Part shown: piece after piece, positions 1 to 7,691 of the stretch
Layout of the letters: every line of letters starts with the position of its first letter
How positions within the stretch are numbered: position 1 is the stretch's first letter
From: Sphaerisporangium krabiense
Lineage (GTDB): Bacteria > Actinomycetota > Actinomycetes > Streptosporangiales > Streptosporangiaceae
DNA length: 64,000 nucleotides
Direction: 5' to 3'
Assembly (NCBI RefSeq): GCF_014200435.1
Contig: NZ_JACHBR010000002.1
Location: 1,247,001-1,311,000, forward strand
The notes under the pieces: model-generated
Seen by the model: only the letters and a program-made list of their open reading frames with translations
Database searches by the model: none
Told to the model about the DNA's origin: nothing
Position numbers and translations under genes: made by a program

Positions 1-417
1 GGACAGAACGTCGGCCACGGAGTCCCGCTGATCGAGGAACAGAGCGGCCAGCACGTCTACGTGATCGTGGCCGGTAGCCATCCCCGCTTGGTGACCTGTC
101 CACGGCGCACCGTGATCCCGTGCTCAGGCAACTGGCTGGAATCCACCGACGCGGGACCGTTCATGGACGCGCCGCGGCTGTGCGGCGTCCCCTTGGGAAA
201 GCTGGCCGACGCCGTGCTGTACCTGGGGCAACCGGCGGACCTGACACAGTCGCAGTGGGACCCCGCGATCTTCCACGACCCGGTGTACTGGGCGGAACTC
301 CAGAGGCGCAACGCGATCAACGGGAACCTCATCGACCTGGAACAGTACCGGCGGCAGCAGCCGATCACCCTGCCCACGCCACCTCCCGTGAGCTGCGCCG
401 CCGGTCGCGGCGACTGA
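1..417 (+). CDS. Partial CDS, C-terminal part of an unrecognised protein
   Basis: The reading frame is open from the first base to a TGA at 415-417, so the start lies outside the window and only the last 138 residues are visible. They contain cysteines in CPRRTVIPC, RLCGV and PVSCAAG, an aromatic/Asn-rich stretch (DPVYWAELQRRNAING), and a Pro-rich end. The segment LADAVLYLGQPADLTQSQ followed by DPVYWAEL faintly recalls the C-terminal part of erythromycin-esterase-like proteins, but I cannot confirm that. The frame has normal high-GC codon use, so I take it as a real gene of unknown function. Confidence 0.55.
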   Translation, partial: GQNVGHGVPLIEEQSGQHVYVIVAGSHPRLVTCPRRTVIPCSGNWLESTDAGPFMDAPRLCGVPLGKLADAVLYLGQPADLTQSQWDPAIFHDPVYWAELQRRNAINGNLIDLEQYRRQQPITLPTPPPVSCAAGRGD

Positions 418-451
418 CGGGGAAAAGCACGGATTCACCCCAGGGTTTGGC

Positions 452-922
452 CTACTCGGGGCCGATCACGGTCAGCTGGCCGAAGGCTGAGCGGGTGAGC
501 ATGCCCATTGTGGCGGTGACCACGAAGGAGTACGTGCCGGCCGGAGTGGTGGGGGCGGTCATGAGGGTGAGCGTCGAACTGGAGCCCGGGGGGACCGGGT
601 TGGGGTTGAACGTGTGGATGACCGAGGCGGGAAGCTGGTTGACCACCACGGCGAAGGGTGCGGGGTTGCCGGACAGCATCACCAGGGCGACGGTGTACTG
701 CACGTTTCCCCCGGCCACGACCGTACGGCTGAGCGGGTTGATCGTGAGGTAGTAGTCGTCGGCCTGCCTGGCGCCTTCCACGGCGGCGGCGACCTGGCGA
801 GTCTCCACGGGCGCCTGCCCGGCCGGCGCCCCGGCGGGAGGAAAGGCGGTGCCCAGAAGCGCGAGCACCAACCCGCCGAGCACGCCGAATCGGAGTGCGT
901 TCATCTGTGTGTTCGCCGGCAC
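452..922 (-). CDS. Secreted protein with an Ig-like/NEW3-type beta domain
   Basis: Encodes about 156 residues. The N-terminal MNALRFGVLGGLVLALLG followed by small residues is a typical Sec signal peptide, so the protein should be exported. The mature part holds alternating beta-strand patterns ending in TTPAGTYSFVVTATMG, the usual closing motif of bacterial Ig-like or NEW3-type repeats, which are binding or structural rather than catalytic. I chose the GTG at 922 because GGAG lies six bases upstream; the ATG at 904 would begin directly at the signal peptide but has no well-placed ribosome site. The gene converges on the partial gene at the window edge. Its specific role is unknown. Confidence 0.7.
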   Translation of the reverse strand: MPANTQMNALRFGVLGGLVLALLGTAFPPAGAPAGQAPVETRQVAAAVEGARQADDYYLTINPLSRTVVAGGNVQYTVALVMLSGNPAPFAVVVNQLPASVIHTFNPNPVPPGSSSTLTLMTAPTTPAGTYSFVVTATMGMLTRSAFGQLTVIGPE

Positions 923-1135
923 GCATATCTCCGATCGACCGGACCGTGACACGGAATTCGCTGTGCAACGGCCCAGATTAGAATCGGATATCAGGCGAGT
1001 CAAGATGAACTCTTTACGAGCCGCTGCTAATGCCGTTCAAGAGAATCCGTATATCCGGTGCCGCCTTGTCCGTCCGGTCGGCCGGGCCACCAGGCCGTCA
1101 ATTGGCTGGCCGGCCTCTATCGGAAGGCGCAATTG

Positions 1136-1170
1136 CGGCGGCGCAATCGCATTTCCCGTCTGCGCCGCCG
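1136..1170 (-). terminator. Stem-loop downstream of the serine hydrolase gene
   Basis: CGGCGGCGCA (1136-1145) pairs perfectly with TGCGCCGCCG (1161-1170) around a 15-base loop. It lies 28 bases past the stop of the minus-strand gene ending at 1198 and suits an actinomycete terminator, which often lacks a U-tract. Confidence 0.5.
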
Positions 1171-1197
1171 AACGCGTTTCCCTTCCGCGTGGGAGGG

Positions 1198-2307
1198 TTA
1201 CGACAGCAGGCCGTCATAGGCGGCGAAGAGGAGGCCGAGGGCGCGGTCGTCGCCGAGGGTGCCGTTGTCGAGCATCTGGTTCATCGCGTACGCGAACGTG
1301 AGGCGGTTGTCGAGGTCGATCACGACCAGGGAGCCGCCGAGGCCGCCCCAGAAGCAGGTGCGCCCGCCGGTCGGCCCGGCCATGATGGCGTACCCCAGGC
1401 CGTACCGCATCGTCGCGCCCAGATAGCGGTCCGTGCCGTGGAACTGCTCCTCCAGGGCGCGGGCGCAGCCCTCGGGCGACATCAGCCGCACGCCGTTCAC
1501 CGTGCCCCCGCAGGCCAGCACCGACTGGACGGCCGCGATCGAGCGGGCGTTGCCGTGCCCGTTGCCCGCGGGGATCTCGGCGCGCCGCCACCCGGTCGTG
1601 TTGGCGTCGGAGAAGTCGATCACAGGCGTGAAGGGGATGTCCGGCTGGGGCATGGCCGCGTCGCTCCGGACGGGCGGAGGGATGACCGGGGCGACGCGGT
1701 GGTCGTGCTCGGCGGGCAGGCCGATGTGGAAGTCGGCGCCGAGCGGCCCGGTGACCTCCTCGGCGAGGAAGGCGCCCACGCTCAGGCCCGTGACCCTGCG
1801 GATGACCTCGCCGACCAGGAACCCCTGGGTGACGACGTGGTACCCCGCGTCCGTGCCCGGCTCCCACAGGGGCGGCTGCGCGGCCAGCCGCGCGGTGGCG
1901 GCGGGCCGGTCGTACAGGTCCTCGACGGTCATCGGCGAGGTCCAGGTGGGCAGCCCCGCGGTGTGGGAGAGCAGGTGGCGCACGAGCACGCCATCCTTGC
2001 CCGCGGCGGCGAACTCGGGCCAGTACCGGGCGACCGGCGCGTCCACGTCGATCTCACCCCGGTCGGCGAGGATCAGCGCGCACAGCGCCGTCATCGTCTT
2101 GGTGGTGGACCAGACGTTGACGATGGTGTCGCGCCCCCACGGGACGGTGCGGGCCGCGTCGGCGTACCCGCCCCACAGGTCGGCCACCGGCTCCCCGTCC
2201 ACGTACACCGCCACCGAGGCGCCGACGTCGTCCTTGTCCAGCGAGGCCGCCAGCGCTTCGCGCACCGCGCCGAACCGTTCGTCACACGTGCCGTTGATCT
2301 CGGCCAT
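1198..2307 (-). CDS. Serine hydrolase of the beta-lactamase / EstB (class C) fold
   Basis: 369 residues, the normal length for the PF00144 beta-lactamase family. The nucleophile motif SxxK is seen as STTK (Ser67, Lys70). The second motif is Tyr156 in YHVVTQG, and FWGGLGG near the C-terminus replaces the KTG triad. This pattern is typical of esterase/carboxypeptidase members rather than true beta-lactamases. No signal peptide is visible, so the enzyme is probably cytoplasmic. The ATG at 2307 lacks a strong Shine-Dalgarno sequence. It lies 62 bases downstream of the radical SAM/methyltransferase set on the same strand, so it could be co-transcribed and might act as an esterase or peptidase on their product; that is inference only. 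Confidence 0.85.
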   Translation of the reverse strand: MAEINGTCDERFGAVREALAASLDKDDVGASVAVYVDGEPVADLWGGYADAARTVPWGRDTIVNVWSTTKTMTALCALILADRGEIDVDAPVARYWPEFAAAGKDGVLVRHLLSHTAGLPTWTSPMTVEDLYDRPAATARLAAQPPLWEPGTDAGYHVVTQGFLVGEVIRRVTGLSVGAFLAEEVTGPLGADFHIGLPAEHDHRVAPVIPPPVRSDAAMPQPDIPFTPVIDFSDANTTGWRRAEIPAGNGHGNARSIAAVQSVLACGGTVNGVRLMSPEGCARALEEQFHGTDRYLGATMRYGLGYAIMAGPTGGRTCFWGGLGGSLVVIDLDNRLTFAYAMNQMLDNGTLGDDRALGLLFAAYDGLLS

Positions 2308-2369
2308 GGACGGAACCTAACCCGGGCCTCCGTCACGCCGCCACGCATTAAAACCGCGTGCCAGGCGCC

Positions 2370-3854
2370 TCACCCGGGCAGGCCGGAGGCCGCGGCCTTC
2401 GCCATGGCGATGACCTGGCCGGCGAGCCCGTCCCCTTGGGCCGCGGGATCGCGCAGGTCGACGAGCGACGCGACCGGCTCCGCCCCGTCCGGGGCACGGT
2501 CGTGGCTGTAGACGAGCAGCCGGTCGGCGTGCTCACGGATCCGGTCCAGCAGCCGGCGCGCCCGGCCGGGTGTCGTCTCCCGCAGCCGGTTGAGGCCGAG
2601 CAGGACGAGCCGGTACGACCGGCCGGGCCGCCACGGCGTCTCGTCGTCGAAGACGTCGCCGACCGTGAAGTTACCGGAGTGGCCGGGCCACAGGTCGCGG
2701 GCGTGGGCGATCCTCTCGGGGGAGAGGTCCACGCCGTACGGCACGAGCGCGGGCGCCGCCTCCTCGCGCAGCAGCCGCAGGAGCGCCCCGTTGCCGCAGC
2801 CGAGGTCGGCGACGTGCGGCTCCGGCACGGCCAGCGCCGCGCGCGCGGCTCTCAGCAGGCGCCGGTGCGCCCGATCCATGGCGGCGCGGCCGGAGAAACC
2901 GTTGTCGGCGTGGTACCAGGCCGGACGGGGGTCGGGCCGCGGGATCGGATTGGCGAGCCCCCGCGCGAAGGCGGCCGCCCGGCCGGCGGGCACCGGCCGC
3001 ACCCGGTAGGGGAAGTGGAGCCCGCTCGCGCCTTCGCCGGGGTACTCGGTGCCCGCGCGCTGGACGACGCGCTTGCCCGTGAAGGCGTCCGTCGTCGTGG
3101 CGATCTTCAGGACGGGCGCGCGTATCTCGGCGATCCCGTGCAGGCTCGACCATTCCACGGGCCACGACAGGATCGCACGGCACCAGCCGGCCTCCTCGGC
3201 GAAACCCACGCGCTCGGCGAGTTCCAGGAGCCGCTCGCCGAGCGCGGCGGTGTCCTCGCAGTCGAACGCGCAGGGCAGGTGGGGCACCGCCCGCACGTCC
3301 ACCCAGCGCCACAGGACGTTGGTGAACACCGGGCCCGACACCCGCAGCGGCCGCGCGTTCTCGCCGTCGGAGCCGCCGGCCATGGCCCACGTCGGGTCGA
3401 GCAGGCGCCGCCGCGCCCACACGGCGTCGAAGAAGGCCCGGCAGCAGGGCGGGTAGCCGAGCAGCGTCCCGATGGCGTCGTGGTCGCCGGCCGTCCAGGC
3501 GGCACTCAGGCGGCGCAGATCGTCCGCGCCGCCGAAGCCGACGCGCAGCGTCGCGGGGCCGTCGCCGGCCCGTGCCGGGGTTCGCGCCGCGTAGCCGGGG
3601 GCTCCCGCGCCTTCCCGGGCGAGGACGGCGGCGCCGACGCCGAGCGCCTCCCAGCGCAGGAAGTGCCGGGGCATCTCGTCCTGCGGCACGCGCAGCACCG
3701 CGCACGGCCGGATCCCCGCCGCGACCGACAGCCACTGCACCTCGCGCCACGCGGCCGAGACGCGCCGCAGCCTCGGCTCCCACACCGCGCGGGCCCGGTC
3801 GTCCACCCACGTGACCCGGGTGAACTCCGGGAGCTCAAACGGCAGGCGTCGCAT
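2370..3854 (-). CDS. Two-domain protein: Cys-rich DUF483-like domain fused to a SAM methyltransferase
   Basis: 494 residues. The N-terminal part (about 1-300) carries GYPPCCRAFF (133-142) and HLPCAFDC (192-199), cysteine motifs that recall the DUF483 family. The C-terminal part (about 320-494) is a Rossmann methyltransferase with motif I VADLGCGNG (348-356) and an acidic GVDLSPERI at the end of strand 2. The ATG at 3854 overlaps the end of the radical SAM gene by 20 bases and has GGAGG close upstream, so the two are translationally coupled. I infer a second tailoring step, probably methylation, on the same substrate as the radical SAM enzyme. The family assignment of the N-terminal domain is from memory of its CC/CxxxC motifs and needs a profile search. 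Confidence 0.7.
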   Translation of the reverse strand: MRRLPFELPEFTRVTWVDDRARAVWEPRLRRVSAAWREVQWLSVAAGIRPCAVLRVPQDEMPRHFLRWEALGVGAAVLAREGAGAPGYAARTPARAGDGPATLRVGFGGADDLRRLSAAWTAGDHDAIGTLLGYPPCCRAFFDAVWARRRLLDPTWAMAGGSDGENARPLRVSGPVFTNVLWRWVDVRAVPHLPCAFDCEDTAALGERLLELAERVGFAEEAGWCRAILSWPVEWSSLHGIAEIRAPVLKIATTTDAFTGKRVVQRAGTEYPGEGASGLHFPYRVRPVPAGRAAAFARGLANPIPRPDPRPAWYHADNGFSGRAAMDRAHRRLLRAARAALAVPEPHVADLGCGNGALLRLLREEAAPALVPYGVDLSPERIAHARDLWPGHSGNFTVGDVFDDETPWRPGRSYRLVLLGLNRLRETTPGRARRLLDRIREHADRLLVYSHDRAPDGAEPVASLVDLRDPAAQGDGLAGQVIAMAKAAASGLPG

Positions 3855-5028
3855 GGGCCTCCCCGTCTCGCGCGTCCGCGCCGAAGCGCAGCATCCCGCT
3901 CATCGAGGGCGTGCCGCCCCGGCTCCACACCGCCATGAAGGCCGCCTCCAGCCGGGGCCGGATCGGGTGGCGGGAGAGTGGGACGAGCCCGCGCCGCAGG
4001 AACTCGCCCTCCAGCCGCTCGTACAGGCTCGTCCACACCGCGCAGTGCTCGGTGCGGTTGCGCCAGTCACCGTCGAGGGCCGTGCCGGGGCACTGCCCCT
4101 TGCACATGAGGAAGAACCGGCACCCCTGACAGCCTCCCGCGTCCTGCGGCGTCTGGTAGAGGGCCAGGTAGCGCTCGAAACCCGGCCGGTCGGCCTTGAC
4201 GAAGTCGATGCCCTCCTTGTTGGTGCGGCCGCAGTTGGTCCGCCGGCCGTCCCCCTCCACGCCGCGCACCGCCCTGGTGGTGTACGGATCGCAGCCGGTC
4301 CAGACGCACGTGTTGCGGTCGTCCATCCCGACCAGCATCGCCCGCATGTCCTGGAAGAGGTCGAAGCGGACGGCGGGCAGGCCGGACTCCAGCCGCAGGA
4401 ACGCCAGCAGGGCGGCGAGGTTCTCCTCCGCGGAGAGCGCGTACTTCAGGCGGACGACGGGGCTGTCCACTTCGAGCAGGTGGAGGCGGATCGAGGTGAT
4501 GCCCGCCGCCGCCATCTCGCCGATCCAGTCGATGAGCACGGGCAGCCGCTCGGCGCTCGCGTTGCCGCGGTGCAGGGTGACGATCAGGCTGGGCACCAGG
4601 TCCGCGGCGCACAGCCGTTCGATCGCGGCCATGGTGCGCGCGGTGCGCTCGCGGGTCGCGGCCAGCGACCCCGCCCACCGCGCGTCGTTGAGCTCCCCGG
4701 GGCCGTCGACCGAAACCCCCACGTTCACGTTGTAGCGGGCGAACATGTCGAGGTGCCGGTCATTGAGCAGCGAACCATTGGTCTGGATGGCGCTGCCGCC
4801 GAAATGGTCGTGACCCCAGTGGAACAAATCCTCCAGGTCGTCTTCCGGTACCAGGAGCGGCTCGCCGCCGAAAAGGCTGAAAGGCCCGCCTTCGTGGTCG
4901 ATGGCCGTTTTCATGAGCGCGATGTCGTAGGTGCGCTCCTCGTTCCCGGCGTCGCGCTCGGGATTCTGATAACAGTACTGACATTGGATGTTGCATCGCA
5001 CGCCGAGCGGGCGAACCTCGACCCCCAT
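3835..5028 (-). CDS. Radical SAM protein with C-terminal SPASM-type cysteine cluster
   Basis: 397 residues. The CxxxCxxC motif for the SAM-binding 4Fe-4S cluster is Cys12, Cys16 and Cys19, unusually close to the N-terminus. GGEP follows at the expected position (LFGGEPLL). The C-terminal half contains CVWTGC, NCGRTNKEG, CQGCRFFLMCKGQCPG and a final EHC, the layout of a SPASM domain holding auxiliary clusters. Such enzymes usually modify ribosomal peptides (thioether, cyclophane or epimer formation) or act as anSME-type oxidases. The gene follows the His/Asp-repeat gene by 36 bases and overlaps the methyltransferase gene. I infer peptide maturation with the 175-residue neighbour as substrate. 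No RiPP recognition domain is obvious to me. Confidence 0.85.
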   Translation of the reverse strand: MGVEVRPLGVRCNIQCQYCYQNPERDAGNEERTYDIALMKTAIDHEGGPFSLFGGEPLLVPEDDLEDLFHWGHDHFGGSAIQTNGSLLNDRHLDMFARYNVNVGVSVDGPGELNDARWAGSLAATRERTARTMAAIERLCAADLVPSLIVTLHRGNASAERLPVLIDWIGEMAAAGITSIRLHLLEVDSPVVRLKYALSAEENLAALLAFLRLESGLPAVRFDLFQDMRAMLVGMDDRNTCVWTGCDPYTTRAVRGVEGDGRRTNCGRTNKEGIDFVKADRPGFERYLALYQTPQDAGGCQGCRFFLMCKGQCPGTALDGDWRNRTEHCAVWTSLYERLEGEFLRRGLVPLSRHPIRPRLEAAFMAVWSRGGTPSMSGMLRFGADARDGEAHATPAV

Positions 5029-5064
5029 GCGCCTACCCCCAGCCCCGTCGTGACGGCCCGGCCG

Positions 5065-5592
5065 TCAGGCTTCCGTGTCCGTGGTCCCGCGCTGCTCGAT
5101 GACGCGGCCCTGCCGGGCCACGATCTCCTCGAGGACGGTCAGCCGCTCCTCGAACCTGCTCGCCAGCTGCAGGGCCCAGTGCAGTACGTTGCGCTGCTCG
5201 TTGATCAGAACGTTCCACGGCCGCCCCGGCAGGGTCGTGATGTCGCCGTGCAGGACGTCGCCGCCGTCGGCGTGGTCCCAGTGCGGCATGTCGCCGTGCA
5301 GGTCGTAATGGCCGTCGTGGAACGCGTCGTTGTGGCCGACGTCCCAGTGCGGCACGTCGGCGTGCGATGTGCCTTCGGCCTGCCCGTCCCTGATCAGCTC
5401 GCCGACCGTGTCGCTCAGTTCCACCTGGCCGAAGGTCAGCCGCAGCGCCTGCGCGTAGCGCGCGGCGAGCTCTTCGTACGACCGGGGGGCGGCGGCCGGC
5501 GCGGGTTCCGGGTCGTCGGTGTGAGGGGAATTGCCGGAATCGTCGGAGGCTTCGGATATCTCATGATTTTCAGGGCGCTCTTCGTGCGTCAT
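5065..5592 (-). CDS. His/Asp-repeat protein, candidate substrate of the radical SAM enzyme
   Basis: 175 residues, unlike any family I know. Residues 1-35 are acidic and Pro-rich. Residues 38-70 look helical (SYEELAARYAQALRLTFG) and could be a leader. Residues 77-117 are a His/Asp/Trp-rich core with eight H-x-D tripeptides (HAD, HWD, HND, HYD, HGD, HWD, HAD, HGD), the first three spaced exactly five residues apart, plus a FHD. Residues 126-168 form a second probable helix or coiled coil. The ATG at 5592 has GGGAG seven bases upstream. First gene of the set, and without signal peptide or membrane segment. It could be a RiPP-like precursor, a scaffold whose side chains are cross-linked, or a metal-binding protein; I favour modification by the adjacent enzyme. 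Confidence 0.7.
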   Translation of the reverse strand: MTHEERPENHEISEASDDSGNSPHTDDPEPAPAAAPRSYEELAARYAQALRLTFGQVELSDTVGELIRDGQAEGTSHADVPHWDVGHNDAFHDGHYDLHGDMPHWDHADGGDVLHGDITTLPGRPWNVLINEQRNVLHWALQLASRFEERLTVLEEIVARQGRVIEQRGTTDTEA

Positions 5593-5824
5593 CGGCCATC
5601 TCCCGGCGCCTGTTCGCTGTTTCCTTGGAAAATCCTCTCCTCGATCGTTCAGGTGTTCAAGGCCCGGCCGAGGTGAATTCAGCGGATTTCTCCGATATCG
5701 GCAGCCGGGAAATACCGTTTACGGTCCCATGATCGAATTCGCCGGTCCGTCGCGCGCCGGGGGCCGCCCGGGTCAGGACCCGCCGTCCCGTCCAGGCGTC
5801 CCCGTCGGGGGCGGCGCCGCGCAC

Positions 5825-5868
5825 ATAGTTGACATCAACTAGTCGGTAGCTGATAGTTGATGTCAACT
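5825..5868. promoter_or_regulatory. Tandem palindromic operators between padR and the radical SAM set
   Basis: Two near-identical palindromes, TAGTTGA-CA-TCAACTA (5825-5840) and TAGTTGA-TG-TCAACTA (5853-5868), lie 28 bp apart centre to centre, just upstream of the PadR start. The centres differ only as reverse complements of each other. Autoregulation by the PadR protein is the simplest reading; the sites could also control the divergent radical SAM transcript. Confidence 0.75.
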
Positions 5869-5882
5869 AAGAGCGCGGAGGT

Positions 5883-6482
5883 GTGGTGGAGAAGCGGCGC
5901 AAGGTGTCCAACCCGTTGGCGCTGGCGGCGATGGCGTGGCTGGTGCGGGGGCCGATGCATCCCTATGAGCTGGGGCGGCGGCTGCAGGAGACCGGGATGG
6001 ATCGCAGCATCAAGTACAACCGGGGGTCGCTCTACATGGTGGTGGAGCAGCTCAGGAAGGCGGGGTTCGTCGTCGAGCAGGAGACGGTGCGCGAAGGGCA
6101 GCGGCCCGAGCGGACGGTCTACGCGCTCACCGACCAGGGGCGCGCGGAGCTCTACGACTGGATGCGCGAGCTGGTGGCGGAGCCGCGGCACGAGTACCCC
6201 TACTTCGGCGTCGCGCTGTCGCTGCTCAGCGTCCTCGACCCGGGGGAGGCCGCCGAACTGCTCGGCCGGCGGCTGGAGACGCTGACCGCCGAGGTGGAGG
6301 AGACCCGGGCGGGCATGCAGGCCCTTCTCGACGGCGGCCTGCTGTGGATCTTCCAGATAGAGGAGAAGTACCGCCTCACGGTGCTGGAGGCCGAGCAGCG
6401 CTTCGTCACCGAACTGATCGACTCTCTCAGGCGGCCCGGCCACGCCGAGGCGTGGCAAGAGCTATTCAGGAGCGACACATGA
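5883..6482 (+). CDS. PadR-family transcriptional regulator
   Basis: 199 residues. The N-terminal winged helix (about 10-90) shows the PadR pattern PMHPYELGRRLQ, then SLYMVVEQLRKAGFV and ERTVYALTDQGRAEL. The C-terminal half is the helical dimerisation arm seen in Vir-type PadR proteins. GTG at 5883 or at 5886 could be the start; GGAG at 5877-5880 suits the second slightly better. The stop overlaps the ATG of the monooxygenase gene (ATGA), so the pair is an operon. The tandem palindromes directly upstream suggest that it represses itself and this operon, with a small aromatic or lipophilic ligand as the likely inducer. Confidence 0.9.
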   Translation: MVEKRRKVSNPLALAAMAWLVRGPMHPYELGRRLQETGMDRSIKYNRGSLYMVVEQLRKAGFVVEQETVREGQRPERTVYALTDQGRAELYDWMRELVAEPRHEYPYFGVALSLLSVLDPGEAAELLGRRLETLTAEVEETRAGMQALLDGGLLWIFQIEEKYRLTVLEAEQRFVTELIDSLRRPGHAEAWQELFRSDT

Positions 6483-7672
6483 CGGGGATCAGAACGGCAC
6501 TGGTCATCGGCGGCGGCATCGCGGGGCCGGTGGCCGCGGTGGCGCTGCGCCAGGCGGGCATCGAGGCCACCGTGTACGAGGCGTACGCCGGGAGCGCGGA
6601 CGGCGTGGGCGCGACGCTCGTGATCGCGCCGAACGGCCTGGACGCGCTCGGCGTGATCGGCGCGCGGGAGGCGGTCCGCGGGATCGGCCTGCCGATCTCG
6701 CACAACCTGGTGGTGGACGGCCGGGGCCGGCCCATCGGCGAGTTCCCGCGGCTCACCGACCTGCCGCCCAGCCGGGCGATGTGGCGGCCGGACCTGTACC
6801 GGGTGCTGCACGACCACGCCAGGGCGCGGGGCGTCGCCTTCGAGTACGGCAGGCGGCTCGTCGGCGCGGAGGAGACCCCGGACGGCGTCCTGGCGCGCTT
6901 CGCCGACGGGTCCACCGCCGTCGCGGACGTGCTCATCGGCGCGGACGGCGTCGGCTCGACCGTGCGGTCCCTGATAGACCCGCACGCGCCGGATCCCGAG
7001 CACGTGCCGCTGCTGAACTTCGGCGGCCTCGCCGACCTGAAGGTGCCGGCCAGGCCGGACGCGGTGTACTTCGTGTACGGGAACAAGGGCTTCCTCGGCT
7101 ACTGGGTGCAGCCCGACGGCCGTACCGCCTGGTGGAGCAACCTGCCGCACGGCGAGCCGATGACCGCCGCCCAGGCCCGCGAGACCCCGGCCGGGGAATG
7201 GCTGCGCCGCCTGGCGGAGGTCTACGCCGACGACGTTCCCGGCCGCGACCTGGTCCGGCACACGAGCCCCCGCGACCTGTCCGTGCTCGGCACCATGCAC
7301 ATCATGTCGTCCACGCCGCGCTGGCATCGCGGCCGGATGGTCCTGGTGGGCGACTCGGTGCACGCCCCGTCGTCCAGCTCGGGGCAGGGCGCGTCCCTGG
7401 CCGTCGAGAGCGCGATCGAACTGGCCCGCTGCCTGCGCGACCTGCCCGACGTGCCGGCGGCGTTCGCCGCCTACGAGCGGCTGCGCCGTCCCCGGGTCGA
7501 GAGCGTCGCCGCCCGCGCGGCCAGGACCAACAACACCAAGACGCTCGGGCCGGTGGGCCGGACCATGATGAAGCTGATGATGCCCCTGGCGATGAGGACC
7601 TTCCTCACCCCGGAGAAGACCCTCGGCCCCGAGCAGCGCCACCACATCGACTGGGACGCCCCGGCCGCCTAG
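6479..7672 (+). CDS. FAD-dependent monooxygenase, group A (PHBH/UbiH-like)
   Basis: 397 residues. The Rossmann fingerprint is GGGIAGPVAAVALRQAG at the N-terminus. The mid-protein GADGVGSTVR and the C-terminal LVGDSVHAPSSSSGQGAS (GD motif) complete the FAD/NAD(P)H monooxygenase signature. It probably hydroxylates or epoxidises a small hydrophobic molecule. The ATG at 6479 follows CAGGAG and overlaps the PadR stop by four bases. Regulation by that PadR is likely. The substrate cannot be told; a link to the divergent radical SAM set is possible but not shown. Confidence 0.88.
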   Translation: MTGIRTALVIGGGIAGPVAAVALRQAGIEATVYEAYAGSADGVGATLVIAPNGLDALGVIGAREAVRGIGLPISHNLVVDGRGRPIGEFPRLTDLPPSRAMWRPDLYRVLHDHARARGVAFEYGRRLVGAEETPDGVLARFADGSTAVADVLIGADGVGSTVRSLIDPHAPDPEHVPLLNFGGLADLKVPARPDAVYFVYGNKGFLGYWVQPDGRTAWWSNLPHGEPMTAAQARETPAGEWLRRLAEVYADDVPGRDLVRHTSPRDLSVLGTMHIMSSTPRWHRGRMVLVGDSVHAPSSSSGQGASLAVESAIELARCLRDLPDVPAAFAAYERLRRPRVESVAARAARTNNTKTLGPVGRTMMKLMMPLAMRTFLTPEKTLGPEQRHHIDWDAPAA

Positions 7673-7691
7673 CGCGGCGCCGGGAGGCTGG

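Noticed and set aside
5657-5866. A 69-codon minus-strand frame between padR and the repeat protein, considered as a second precursor peptide
   Set aside because: Its start lies inside the palindromic operators, it lacks a ribosome site, and its sequence has none of the H-x-D or leader-like features.
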